A stretch of 64,000 nt of DNA from G963663365 sp963663365. Its GTDB lineage: Bacteria; Hinthialibacterota; Hinthialibacteria; Hinthialibacterales; G963663365. The notes beneath the pieces were generated by a model. It was not told the DNA's origin. It was given only the letters and a program-made list of their open reading frames with translations, and made no database searches. A program made the position numbers and the translations under genes. The DNA is taken from contig CAXXIH010000004.1 of assembly GCA_963663365.2 (NCBI GenBank), positions 1,054,001-1,118,000 on the forward strand, given 5' to 3'. This document shows, piece after piece, positions 8,601-17,437 of this stretch (positions are counted from its first letter, which is position 1; the number at the start of each line of letters is the position of its first letter).

Positions 8601-11600
8601 AGGGAATTACATTTGCCACTTGTATAGCAACCAATACCGGATCACCGGATTCCGCATTGGCGGCCACCAGCGAGCCGGGTAGATTTTCATCGAATAACGG
8701 AGCGCGGTTTTCGTTGGCCGCATCGACAGTTGGTGTGACAAACAGAGGCGCATAAATCGAGCCAACCAGATTACCCGCGGCCAAAGCTTCCGGTGTGCCC
8801 GCGTCGCCGAAGCGACCTAAATTATCAGGCGTTGCATCGGCATTTAATCCGGCCACGGCGGAGAGTTGAACAACGGGGATTCCGGTGCCAACCATGGCGT
8901 AAATGCCGAGGTCGCTGCTGTTTTGTTGTACCGCATTCTCCGCGTCATCAACCAGAATCAAGCCGATATCGGCTTCCAGTGTGAATTCCGCATCGGCGGC
9001 CACTGTGAAGTTAAATACGGCTTGTACGGTTCCATCGCCATTATCGGTAAGCGTATCCGGCTCAACCGCTGTGCTACCCGGAACCAATGAGGAGATATCG
9101 GCCGTGACCAATGGAACCTGTCCTGCCACAAAAGCATCGCCGAGCAGATCGATGGTGGCGATCATTTCGACAGCATCGCCCGGGAAGAGGCGTGTACGAT
9201 GTACACCACCGAAATCAAGACCGTCATTTTGGGCCGTATTGAAAACCAAATTGGTCAGCATGGGCGGCAACGCATCGAAACGGATGTGCTCCTCGGCAAA
9301 TACCGGCGGATTCACATCATCCGTGGCCTGGAAAATAATCGGCGCTAAATCGAAATCTCCATCCGATACAACGGTAGTTGCGCCGCCTAGTACGGCTTCG
9401 ATTTGATATCGGATTTCAGCATCGAGATAGAGCGCGCTTACGTCGATGGTGTCTGTCGGCAATGGCAGCAGAGCTTTTTCGACGATTGCAGAATCATCAA
9501 ATGGCAGGGTTGCTCCTACGGAGCTTAAATCCACACTGATATCCGATAGCCGTAATGCATCCGCGCCACGGGAGGTTGCGCCAAAGATCTGTGTGGCCAC
9601 GCTATCGGTTGTGCCTTCAATCAGCGGAATCTCACCGGCCGAATAGGCAAACGGTGCGAGAGATGCCGAAAGAATCAGCTGGTCACCGGGGATAAATTGG
9701 AAGTCATCGGGGACCGTGGTTGTTGCCGAAACCAGTAGACGTTCGGGTGTATTCAATAGCGGATTGGCGGGACGGATGGCGGTAACCATTTGAATTATTC
9801 CGCTGGTTACATCACCCACCCAAGCCGGTCCATCGAGATCGATGCCCAGCGGTGAGCCTTTAACATTGAAGGCAGTGGTTACATCGGTCGGGAAGAATTC
9901 CACAGCCGCCATAGAATCGGTTGTTGTTGAAGTTGCTGAAAGAATCAGGGGCGGATCATAGGCGGAGCCATCCCAGGTCAAGATAAGACTTGTGGCATTA
10001 TAAATCGCCGCCGGATGAACACCCGTGGCGGAATTCGGGAAGTACAGGATCGAAGTGTCAGTGACGCCATCGATATCGAACGGCGTGCCGGGCAAAAGAC
10101 GCATAGCGACCTGCGGTGTCACTTCATTCAAGGCGGCCATAAATGTGGCGTTGCCGATAGGTTCCGATATGAGCGTGGTCACCAGCTCTTCGGTTACGGA
10201 AGTGACTGTGGCCGAGAAGACCAACGTATCTCCTACTTCAAGATTGGCATCAATCAACGATCCGGTCATTTCCCGGTCGTAAAGTAGACGGAGGTTGTTG
10301 TTGGTAACGTCATCTATCAATTCCGAGAAGAGATTTGAGCCGGTTACTACGCTGACCAAATCGCCAGCCTGACGTAAAGCCGCCGAGCCAAAGGGACCCT
10401 CGCGAATCAATAGGTCATCGGTTGCATCACGGTTTAGGGCGCCGGCAATTGCGTTCCCGTCTTCCATTACAAAGCCGGTACGGCCCACAACGTTGAGTGT
10501 TATTCCCAATGAGCGGGAGTCTGTTATGGCAATATTTCCGGCATCATCCGTAACGGTGAATATGATGCCCGCGGCCTCATTGGATTGTGCATTACTGGCC
10601 ATAAAGACTTCAAAAACAGCGGTTGCCAAATCCGGAATTTCCGACGCCAAGAATTCGGCCGGGGGCACTGCGGGCATATCGGTATCCAAAGCGCGGAAAT
10701 CGCCGGTCAAAACCGGGCGGCTCTGCGCATCGAAGGGATCGCCTCCCAAGTCGATTGTGGCATTGAAAATTACGACTTCGCCGACATTGACGGTCAAAAT
10801 ACCCGAGGCATTGACGATCCCGCCTTCACTGGTTTGTGCCGTAACCTCAACCACGGTTGCAGGAACGGCATCGACACGAATTGTGGTTTGCATGATTAAT
10901 GCATCGGCCACGTCATCGGTTGCCGAGAAAATCAGCGGCAAGTAGGAGTAATCGCCTTCGGTAAATCCTGTTTGGAATTCGCCGACGATACCTGTTGCTA
11001 ATAACATTGTAACACCGGCAACACTTTCTTCGGTAACGAGGCTGATTACCGATGTTGCCGGGTCAATGAACGCTTCGCCTTTCAAACCAAAAGGATCAGT
11101 TGAAGTAATTCCATCATTGGTAATGAAATGATCACCGCCGACTTTGTTGAAGTTGACGTTGACATTCCGCAACGAAAGACGGTCACCTTCGAATTGCTCT
11201 TCACCATCGAGTTCGGCGCTGACATCGATTACAGCGGTCGCCCAAAGAACATCACCGGGACTGAACTCTGTCACAATGGCCGTGGCGTCCTTTGTTAAAT
11301 CCAATACATAGGGATTGATCCCATCCCGGACACGCAATCCCGCTATGACTTCGGGTGTAGGTGAGACAACAAAATCGCGTGACGCATCTGTGGCGCTGGG
11401 GATAACAGGGCCGTATAAATCGACACCGACCGGATACGGATATTGAATAAATTCAGGCGCGATGGTCGAGGAGACAATTACAAGATCGGCGATGGCTTCG
11501 GATGCCGAGATAACTTCATTGCCAACAGTCCAATCCAAAACACGCCCGTCCCAAACATAAATGAGCGTCTCTTCCGAAGCTGCAAATGTATTATCTGCGG

Positions 11601-13764
11601 CAAAAACATCGGTTGGGGGATAACGCACATGGGTTACCGCCGAAATTACTCCCAGCGAAGCCGGACCGATCCATTCGGCAAACACTGTCTCTGTCAGATC
11701 CGCGACCAATGCGGCCCGCGTTGCGGTGCCCGGCAAAGCGGCGGCCAACTCGCTGACAACGCTTTTGGTAATATTATTGACGATTGAGCTTAGGATCAGC
11801 GGATCGCCCGGCTCCATATTAAAACGGAGCAGAGAACCGGAAAGATTAGGATCGTATAAAGGTTCTAAAACAGTGGTTGTTCCATCGGCGACAGCATGCT
11901 GGAACATTCTGGCTTGGCTGGTTCCGACGAGATTGCCTTCGAGTGTTCCCAGCTGTGTGTTGTCCGGCCAGAAAGAACCGAGATTGTCTGTCGTGGCGTC
12001 TTTGTTGAGCCCGGCCAAAACGGTTTCGGACATGACCGGGATACCGATAGGCAGGCCCAGGCTTTTATTGGCTTTAATTTGAAAGGCAACCGGTTCCTCA
12101 TTGGGATTCCCGACCGTAATGAAATAAGTACCGGGAACCAATTGCGTGACTGTGCTTGAAGCCAACGTAATCACCGCCGCGCCGCCTTCGTTGGTCTGGC
12201 GTGGCTCCGGGGTGGTTGCCGCATTCGCGTTATCATCCGAATAGGGAGCCTCGTATGCCACATATAACCATAGGGGCCGATTGGAATCCTCGGTCTGCAA
12301 TTCGATGCGCATGGCCGGATCTGTATCCAAAATCTCGAATAAAAACGGCGTTTCGCTCATTCGGATTGGAGTCGATTCCGTGGCGCTGCCAACACCTCCC
12401 TGTTCGAATAAATCCAAGGCCAGAATCTGTGCACTATCCTCCGTTTCGGGAGGGGATCCGACGGGGACCTCAATGTTGACGACAGCAAAGTTCAAATCTT
12501 CGGTCAGGGGTATACGCGTGAAGGAAACCCGGTCATCCGTCACTGAGGAATATTCATCGTATTGATATTCGTCCGTTGCGTTTTGGATACCGTTGAAATA
12601 TTCCGCATAGACGGGAGTCCATTTGTTGGATCCGACGATCTCATCGATGAAATCTTCATCCACTTCTTCGCCATCCGTATCGACACGGATGTCATAATAG
12701 GGTCCCACGGTCGAAAGACTGCTGGTCGTGAAACGGGGATCAATCGGTTCCACATAAACTTCATATTCGCCAAGGGGCAGGTTTTGGAATATGAATTCGC
12801 CTTTTTGATTGAAGAGATAATCGGAAACAATAGAAGTGGCTGTGGCATTCCGGGCTTGGCTATGCCGGGCCACGATATTGGCGTTAAAGACCTCGCGTGT
12901 TCCCGCCATGATGGTTCCATAAATCGTAGGCACATTTACCGTTTTGAGGGGGTAGTTCATGGTAAGTGCCTGTTGGTCATCGAAACGGGGTGTGGCTCTT
13001 TGTGAATCGTCATCGCCGGAAATCGGCAGCATGACCGGAAGGTATTGATCGTCCTTAATGACTTCATTTAGAGCCAAATGAGTGAATAACTGCGAGTGAT
13101 CCAAACCAAAGAGGTGGCCGATTTCATGACAGATGGTCGAACGTGTTTGTTCGATGGTCATAAATCGCGCAGTGCTTGTGCTGTTGGTTACATTCGCCAC
13201 AACCGCACCATTGATGATGCAGTAACCGGAGATGATATCGCCTACATCCGTAGTAAAGACAGAAGATAAGCCGAGAATATGGGTTGAGGCGTTTTCACCG
13301 AGTATTTCGTCGATAATGTCCCCTTCATTATCGATAATGACATTGTTGGAACCGAGTTCCGGGCGGTCCGGGTCGGGAGTTGCACCCGTTAGGTCGGGCG
13401 GAATATAACGGCTGTAATTTTCGACCGTTATCGGATCAGTCTCTTTTTCAACTTCGATGCGGCCGGTTACCAAGCCAATCAAGCGTGCCGCAGAAATCGC
13501 ATTCCAATCACCGATGGTATCAGAGACAAGTTTCACAGTTTCATCGACCGTGAGCGACCCAAGCCGGTCCGCTTCGACCTCGATATCCACAGCGTCATCC
13601 GGCCATCGGATGGGTTGGCGTGTGTAAACGAGTTCACCGTCCTGATTCTCCATTAGGATCGGGTCGGTCAACAGTGTTCCTGCGGCGTGTGAGAGTGTGG
13701 CACTCACACAGAAAATGAGCATCCAAAGCATTCTTGGATTCTTGATGGAAATCCTGATCTGCAT
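5692..13764 (-). CDS. giant secreted metzincin-type protein with repeated units and dockerin-like C-terminus
   Basis: About 2690 aa. Start: ATG at 13764, with AAAGGA about 7 bases upstream; the frame stays open to 13791 but that longer start has no ribosome site. Residues 1-27 form a signal peptide ending SHAAG. A metzincin zinc site HEIGHLFGLDH sits at residues 213-223 (ligands H213, H217, H223; catalytic E214), with a possible Met-turn in LPVMLP shortly after, as in matrixin/archaemetzincin-like proteases. Next comes an all-beta region, then four ~510-residue units, each containing LNxDA, 'GSL..N.E.GD', 'VWDG', 'LGxDxxGP' and 'DLGGD' signatures. The end carries GDFNQDGTVDNLD and a second degenerate loop, a type I dockerin-like calcium-binding pair. 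Probably secreted or surface attached; substrate unknown. A hairpin terminator follows at 5628-5657. Confidence 0.85.
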   Translation of the reverse strand: MQIRISIKNPRMLWMLIFCVSATLSHAAGTLLTDPILMENQDGELVYTRQPIRWPDDAVDIEVEADRLGSLTVDETVKLVSDTIGDWNAISAARLIGLVTGRIEVEKETDPITVENYSRYIPPDLTGATPDPDRPELGSNNVIIDNEGDIIDEILGENASTHILGLSSVFTTDVGDIISGYCIINGAVVANVTNSTSTARFMTIEQTRSTICHEIGHLFGLDHSQLFTHLALNEVIKDDQYLPVMLPISGDDDSQRATPRFDDQQALTMNYPLKTVNVPTIYGTIMAGTREVFNANIVARHSQARNATATSIVSDYLFNQKGEFIFQNLPLGEYEVYVEPIDPRFTTSSLSTVGPYYDIRVDTDGEEVDEDFIDEIVGSNKWTPVYAEYFNGIQNATDEYQYDEYSSVTDDRVSFTRIPLTEDLNFAVVNIEVPVGSPPETEDSAQILALDLFEQGGVGSATESTPIRMSETPFLFEILDTDPAMRIELQTEDSNRPLWLYVAYEAPYSDDNANAATTPEPRQTNEGGAAVITLASSTVTQLVPGTYFITVGNPNEEPVAFQIKANKSLGLPIGIPVMSETVLAGLNKDATTDNLGSFWPDNTQLGTLEGNLVGTSQARMFQHAVADGTTTVLEPLYDPNLSGSLLRFNMEPGDPLILSSIVNNITKSVVSELAAALPGTATRAALVADLTETVFAEWIGPASLGVISAVTHVRYPPTDVFAADNTFAASEETLIYVWDGRVLDWTVGNEVISASEAIADLVIVSSTIAPEFIQYPYPVGVDLYGPVIPSATDASRDFVVSPTPEVIAGLRVRDGINPYVLDLTKDATAIVTEFSPGDVLWATAVIDVSAELDGEEQFEGDRLSLRNVNVNFNKVGGDHFITNDGITSTDPFGLKGEAFIDPATSVISLVTEESVAGVTMLLATGIVGEFQTGFTEGDYSYLPLIFSATDDVADALIMQTTIRVDAVPATVVEVTAQTSEGGIVNASGILTVNVGEVVIFNATIDLGGDPFDAQSRPVLTGDFRALDTDMPAVPPAEFLASEIPDLATAVFEVFMASNAQSNEAAGIIFTVTDDAGNIAITDSRSLGITLNVVGRTGFVMEDGNAIAGALNRDATDDLLIREGPFGSAALRQAGDLVSVVTGSNLFSELIDDVTNNNLRLLYDREMTGSLIDANLEVGDTLVFSATVTSVTEELVTTLISEPIGNATFMAALNEVTPQVAMRLLPGTPFDIDGVTDTSILYFPNSATGVHPAAIYNATSLILTWDGSAYDPPLILSATSTTTDSMAAVEFFPTDVTTAFNVKGSPLGIDLDGPAWVGDVTSGIIQMVTAIRPANPLLNTPERLLVSATTTVPDDFQFIPGDQLILSASLAPFAYSAGEIPLIEGTTDSVATQIFGATSRGADALRLSDISVDLSSVGATLPFDDSAIVEKALLPLPTDTIDVSALYLDAEIRYQIEAVLGGATTVVSDGDFDLAPIIFQATDDVNPPVFAEEHIRFDALPPMLTNLVFNTAQNDGLDFGGVHRTRLFPGDAVEMIATIDLLGDAFVAGQVPLVTADISSLVPGSTAVEPDTLTDNGDGTVQAVFNFTVAADAEFTLEADIGLILVDDAENAVQQNSSDLGIYAMVGTGIPVVQLSAVAGLNADATPDNLGRFGDAGTPEALAAGNLVGSIYAPLFVTPTVDAANENRAPLFDENLPGSLVAANAESGDPVLVAIQVANVIPSLVAALAAAEPGSVTYSTAASEVLSLVNLYVDPVAIDAPAGVTAGVPIAPHAVLPAPSTDPLAAESLIFVWDGRIAETPWIIGAAPASSSELVEFATVVATLAPEQMSISAGGLGIDTLGPQWQEAQISASRLNQAGEVIDLDTEEVSGDGVVLQEMILGDTVILSAQLVTGATDDGEAAEFGDPLALDDVRSDYSAILDSADQTDEAFLYTDGILVPVQSATGTVIYSSTATIGRDGPIVTTGDFDQLPILLTAQDDVLNPVTAEVFIRIDTVPALVQDVTTSTLAGLVPDASGALAVSVGDVVLVTVTVDLGGDPFNSSPPTVVLDAGAFDIFATSILPDSLAESGADAAQAVFAVTITETARQNDAAQISITITDDAGNVTGAFSGDFGFVYDVQGRTGFDVAEGDVIAAALNSDSASDLFARLGSAGSEELRGNGDLVATDYAPLFQRVVDDPANGNLAPLYDPALLGSLIDANLEVGDVLVVAATISHVTPELAETIRSASVESATYQAAVAEVARNIALVPTMQLGVIIDTLTADSRVIPTDVTGTAADYPESATTLIVVWDGTRTDPPLNVSNLTVPTDPHVVVRAQPTDIETDLSQPATPLGADLLGPVWTQPASGEAMVQLNSAVRPADGVFNTENRELLTGDALQNAEVQFSPADILEVSGFLVTNVFIDGEFADPGDALMLDDVAASFAALGGSDGLTGAGAERFIALEGVDVFDPADLPLTATEAHYLASGVLGTASASGDYVNASIVLTVTDDVGIPNEVSLDVRYDPLPVLPVSFEVGTIRGATTMIDGQERLQVEPGEVLNVTVTVDLNGDAYVDQQTPLARLDTTAFVESTGTIGAIEMSEIAPGIVQAVFSVPVSDRTWNDDSVSVPVYVRDDAGNVALIQSGDFDKLISITGALKEGDFNQDGTVDNLDVILLSVHWMEEITEGLEIYDLIPNGLIDRADLIRLWEIINGQ
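5870..12060 (-). repeat. four ~1.5-kb coding repeats in A-B-A-B order
   Basis: Unit boundaries, taken from recurring openings, lie near 12060, 10490, 8900 and 7405, ending about 5870. Units one and three open with GIPV...AGLNxDATxDNLG; units two and four open with GRTGF...GDxIAxALNxD. All four share 'PLYD/LFD..L.GSL', 'VWDG' and 'LGxDLxGP' motifs. Units two and four additionally share 'DPPL' and 'FPTD/QPTD' before that last motif. The pattern suggests a two-unit block that was duplicated. Confidence 0.75.
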
Positions 13765-13889
13765 TCCTAATTCCTTTGAGGCGTACGCCAACCGCTAATT
13801 TTGCAGCAACCGTCTATAAGTATCTAAAAAATAGACCGGTTCCCCGCTTCATTACCGCCGGGTCCGGTCCTGTGACGCGACGCCGCGTA

Positions 13890-14010
13890 ATAAGCAACGG
13901 GATAGCAAGGTGTGTTGCTTGCCTTCGGCGGAAATCCGGCACACGAGTTACGAATCTGCCACAAGCGGACGGAGCCGCAATTCCCGAGGGCTAAGGCCCG
14001 TGATGCGAAA
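13890..14010. other. hairpin-rich GC block in the 13.77-14.36 kb gap
   Basis: The gap between the divergent giant gene and the phosphofructokinase has no gene I can support. Bases 13890-14010 hold several short stems: AAGCAAC/GTTGCTT (13892-13898 with 13914-13920), GCC-TTC-GGC (13921-13929), GCGG/CCGC around 13965-13978, and GGGC-TAAG-GCCC around 13988-13999. This could be a structured leader of the giant gene (minus strand) or a small RNA. I match it to no known riboswitch. A separate 9-bp inverted repeat (TTGACGTCC with GGACGTTAA) lies at 14268-14289, 77 bases before the kinase. Confidence 0.25.
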
Positions 14011-14365
14011 ACCCTGAAGTGCAATAGAACACGGAATTTACCATGTAGAATAGCCGCAATCCATTCTATCGTCAGACCGGACTTTTCATGAACATAGACC
14101 GGGCTGGATTTAGCCGATCATGCCCGCGCGGCATAAACTGATGGGTATTTGTAAACGATTGTAAGCTTTGTGTTTCACTATTGGATTAATTTTCTCGGTT
14201 TCAATGATTCTTCTAACAATGGGCCATGGTCTGAAAAGGATGACTTCTCTAATCTGGCGGCGTCATTTTGACGTCCCGATGGACGTTAATTCGACCTAGT
14301 CCATACGTTCCGGTAGCCCAAGGGGGGGCATTTTATCCGGACATAAAAACATAAGGAGTATGACG

Positions 14366-15592
14366 ATGTCTGAAACCCTTCAGGGCAAAGCGGTCATCGC
14401 GCAAGGCGGAGGACCTACCGCCGTGATCAACCAGAGTCTGGTCGGCGCAGCCTTGGAATGCCGCAAATTCGCGCAAATCACACATGTTTATGGCGCCAAG
14501 CACGGCGTGAGCGGGATTATTAATGAAGATTTTGTCGATCTTTCCCAGGCAACCTCGCATAACCTGGAAAACATCGGCCAAACCCCCGGTTCGGCCTTGG
14601 GATCAACCCGCGATAAACCGGATAAAGAGTATTGCCGGAAAATCTTCAATATCTTCAAAAAATACGATGTACGCTACTTCTTTTACATTGGTGGCAACGA
14701 TTCATCTGACACTTGTAAGATCGTAAATGAGTTCAGCCTGGAAGAAGGCTATGAAGTCCGTTGCGTCCATATTCCCAAGACAATCGACAATGACCTGGTG
14801 GTGACGGATCACTGCCCCGGTTTCGGCTCGGCCGCCCGTTATGTTGCGAGCGCTATTGCCGGTGTCAATCTCGATAACATGGCGATCCCGGGTGTTTATA
14901 TTGGTGTCATTATGGGGCGTCATGCCGGCTTCTTGACAGCCGCCGCATCGTTGTATCGCCGTTTTCCGGATGATGGGCCACATCTGGTTTATGTCCCGGA
15001 ACGTCAGTTCAAGACAGATGAGTTCTTAGGCAGCGTGGATCGTATCTACAAACAGTATGGCCGTTGTGTTATCGCTGTCTCTGAAGGTATTTGGAGTGAA
15101 GTTGACGGAGACGGGAAACATGTTCCATTGATGGTCACCCTTAGTGACAAGGTCGAACGGGACGCGCATGGCAATGTGCAGCTGTCCGGTTTGGGCGCCT
15201 TGGGCGATCTTCTGTCCGGTACGATTAAGAAGGAACTGGGAATCAAACGTGTTCGCGCCGATACATTTGGGTATCCGCAGCGCTGCTTCTTGGGTTGCGT
15301 TTCTGAAACCGATCAGCATGAGGCACGTGAAGTCGGTGAGCGTGCTGTGCAATACGCCGCTTGGCATAATGTTGACGGCTCAATTGCAATCCGCCGTGTT
15401 GGTGAATATGCGGTTCAATACGAGCTCGTTCCATTAGATGATATCGCTGCCAAAACCAAATTAATGCCGGATGAGTTTATCAATGCTGAAGCGAATAATG
15501 TTACCGAGGCTTTCCGTCAGTATGCGCTTCCTTTGGCCGGTGATATGCCCACCAGCGACCGCTTAGCCGCGCCTTCAGTCGAAAAACTCTAA
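14366..15592 (+). CDS. PPi-type 6-phosphofructokinase
   Basis: A cytoplasmic phosphofructokinase of 408 aa that forms fructose 1,6-bisphosphate in glycolysis, reversibly if PPi is the donor. Donor-loop residues match the PPi class: GGND at 109-112, where D112 stands at the position that is Gly in ATP enzymes, and PKTIDND at 137-143 with K138 in place of the ATP-enzyme Gly. The substrate motif MGRHAGF is present. An oddity is N111, where the usual GGDD/GGDG motif has a metal-binding Asp. AAGGAG at 14353-14358 favours ATG 14366 over ATG 14360. The PPi call is inferred from residues only. Confidence 0.88.
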   Translation: MSETLQGKAVIAQGGGPTAVINQSLVGAALECRKFAQITHVYGAKHGVSGIINEDFVDLSQATSHNLENIGQTPGSALGSTRDKPDKEYCRKIFNIFKKYDVRYFFYIGGNDSSDTCKIVNEFSLEEGYEVRCVHIPKTIDNDLVVTDHCPGFGSAARYVASAIAGVNLDNMAIPGVYIGVIMGRHAGFLTAAASLYRRFPDDGPHLVYVPERQFKTDEFLGSVDRIYKQYGRCVIAVSEGIWSEVDGDGKHVPLMVTLSDKVERDAHGNVQLSGLGALGDLLSGTIKKELGIKRVRADTFGYPQRCFLGCVSETDQHEAREVGERAVQYAAWHNVDGSIAIRRVGEYAVQYELVPLDDIAAKTKLMPDEFINAEANNVTEAFRQYALPLAGDMPTSDRLAAPSVEKL

Positions 15593-15625
15593 ATTTCAAA
15601 CGTTTATTTCAAATACCTGCGATAC

Positions 15626-15653
15626 GCCGCAGTCCCGGTTTGGTGGCTGCGGC
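15626..15653 (+). terminator. hairpin after phosphofructokinase gene
   Basis: A 7-bp GC-rich stem GCCGCAG/CTGCGGC with a 14-base loop, 34 bases after the stop. Only a loosely T-rich tail follows, so it is a weak intrinsic terminator at best. Confidence 0.35.
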
Positions 15654-15772
15654 GGTTCCAATTGTATTATTTCCGATAATTACCGATTGCCGTTCTTGTT
15701 TGCTGTCTGTAAGATTACGTAGCGGAACAGCTCTTTCCTTACTGATTCCACATACAGCGAGGTGTGTGTTTC

Positions 15773-17131
15773 ATGGCAGTGAACGATAAGTCCGAAAAGT
15801 CATTATCAAAATACGAATCCCGCCGAAGTTTTTTGCAAAAGACGTGCGCTGCGGCAGCATCAGCGAGTCTTATTGGGACATCAAAGTCTTGGGCCGGCGC
15901 AAATGATCGAATTCGAACAGCTGTCTGCGGCGTTCATGGGCAGGGTTGGACCCATATACGCAGTTTGAACGGAATTGAGGGAGTGGAAGTTGCAGCCATT
16001 TGCGATATCGATGAACGGGAATTACGCCGTCGTTCGACCGATATCGAAAAAGAAGGCTGGAAGAAGCCGCAACCATATTGGGATGTTCGCAGGCTATTGG
16101 AAGATGATTCCATCGATGCCATAAGCATTGCCACTCCCAATCATTGGCACACATTGATTGCAATTTGGGCGTGTCAAGCGGGCAAAGATGTATATGTCGA
16201 AAAGCCGTTATCTCATAATGTTTGGGAAGGGCGGCAGCTGGTAAAGGCTGCTCGTAAATACGGGAGAATTGTTCAGCACGGGACACAAAGCCGGACCAGC
16301 GAGGCCGTGCAAGAAGGTATCCGCCGTCTACAAGAAGGACTCATCGGCGAAGTCTATATGGCCAAAGGCATGTGCTACAAATGGCGCGATACAATTGGAT
16401 ATGCACCCGATGAAGCTGTACCGGATGGTGTGCATTACGATCTTTGGATGGGACCGGCGCCGGAACGGCCCTTTAGCCGTAACCGTTTCCACTACAACTG
16501 GCATTGGCAATGGCCCTATGGGAATGGAGATATTGGCAATCAAGGCGTACATGAAATGGACATTGCGCGTTGGGGATTGGGAGTCGGTTTGCCATCTAAA
16601 ATTCAGGCGATGGGGGGTCATTTTATGTTCAAAGATGATCAAACCACGCCCAATGTACTCTTAGCTACAATGGAATATCCGGAAGAAAAGAAAATGCTTG
16701 TCTTTGAGGTCCGGCATTGGATTACGAACCATGAAGGCGGCATTGGCGAAGGGCCGGACAATACCGTCGGTAACATTTTTTATGGTTCGGAAGGGTACAT
16801 GTGTATTGCCGCCAACCGGTATTGGACGGTTCTGGGCAAGGAACGTGAGCCCGGGCCCAAACGGGATGGCACATCTGCGCATATCTATCATTTCCAAAAT
16901 TTCATCGATACGTTGCGGAGCCGTGTCAAAGACGGTTTAAATTCGGAGTGTATCGAAGGCCATTATTCGTCCGCGCTTTGTCATCTGAGCAACATCGCAT
17001 ACCGTACGGGTACTACAATTGAATTCGATCCGGAGTCGGAGACTATCAAAGGCGACCGGGATGCAAGAAAACTGCTTGATGACAGTGACCGTGGATACCG
17101 CAGGGAATTTGAAGTACCGAGCCGTGTGTAA
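15773..17131 (+). CDS. Tat-exported Gfo/Idh/MocA oxidoreductase
   Basis: An NAD(P)-dependent sugar or cyclitol oxidoreductase-family protein of 452 aa. The N-terminus carries a twin-arginine signal (SRRSFLQK at residues 16-23, then an Ala-rich segment ending SWAGA), so it should fold in the cytoplasm and be exported. A Rossmann domain follows (TAVCGVHGQGW), with the family signature VEKPLSHN and the C-terminal alpha/beta domain with a conserved NGDIGNQGVHEMD segment. Exported members of this family are very common in Planctomycetes-like bacteria; the substrate is not predictable. ATG 15773 is chosen with GAGG 10 bases upstream, over a GTG at 15764. Confidence 0.88.
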   Translation: MAVNDKSEKSLSKYESRRSFLQKTCAAAASASLIGTSKSWAGANDRIRTAVCGVHGQGWTHIRSLNGIEGVEVAAICDIDERELRRRSTDIEKEGWKKPQPYWDVRRLLEDDSIDAISIATPNHWHTLIAIWACQAGKDVYVEKPLSHNVWEGRQLVKAARKYGRIVQHGTQSRTSEAVQEGIRRLQEGLIGEVYMAKGMCYKWRDTIGYAPDEAVPDGVHYDLWMGPAPERPFSRNRFHYNWHWQWPYGNGDIGNQGVHEMDIARWGLGVGLPSKIQAMGGHFMFKDDQTTPNVLLATMEYPEEKKMLVFEVRHWITNHEGGIGEGPDNTVGNIFYGSEGYMCIAANRYWTVLGKEREPGPKRDGTSAHIYHFQNFIDTLRSRVKDGLNSECIEGHYSSALCHLSNIAYRTGTTIEFDPESETIKGDRDARKLLDDSDRGYRREFEVPSRV

Positions 17132-17225
17132 CAAAACGATGCACCGAGTCTTAATTGTCGATTGATACAGAAGTTAAAGCAGTAATGTCGGCTTTTTAAA
17201 ATACGCATATTCGTGTTTATGCACT

Positions 17226-17234
17226 TGCTATAAT
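17226..17234 (+). promoter_or_regulatory. extended -10 promoter candidate for the histidine kinase
   Basis: TTGCTATAAT contains a perfect TATAAT at 17229-17234 preceded by TGC, the extended -10 pattern. No good -35 box lies 16-18 bases upstream. It lies about 200 bases before the kinase start at 17438; the gap 17132-17437 holds nothing else recognisable. Confidence 0.4.
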
Positions 17235-17437
17235 TGCGTTCCTAGGTTCTAATAAAAGCAGGCAGTTTAGGGAAAATCGGAATGAAACGAGAACGATAAT
17301 CAGCAGTTCATTTGAATTGCTTTCTTTAGGTGTCGTACAAAACAAATTTTTTTCATAAGGCTCTGGTTGGGGGGGAGTACCAACGACGGGCGAACCGGGT
17401 AGCCACTCTTGGAAAGAGTTCGTGGAAGAGGGATGAG

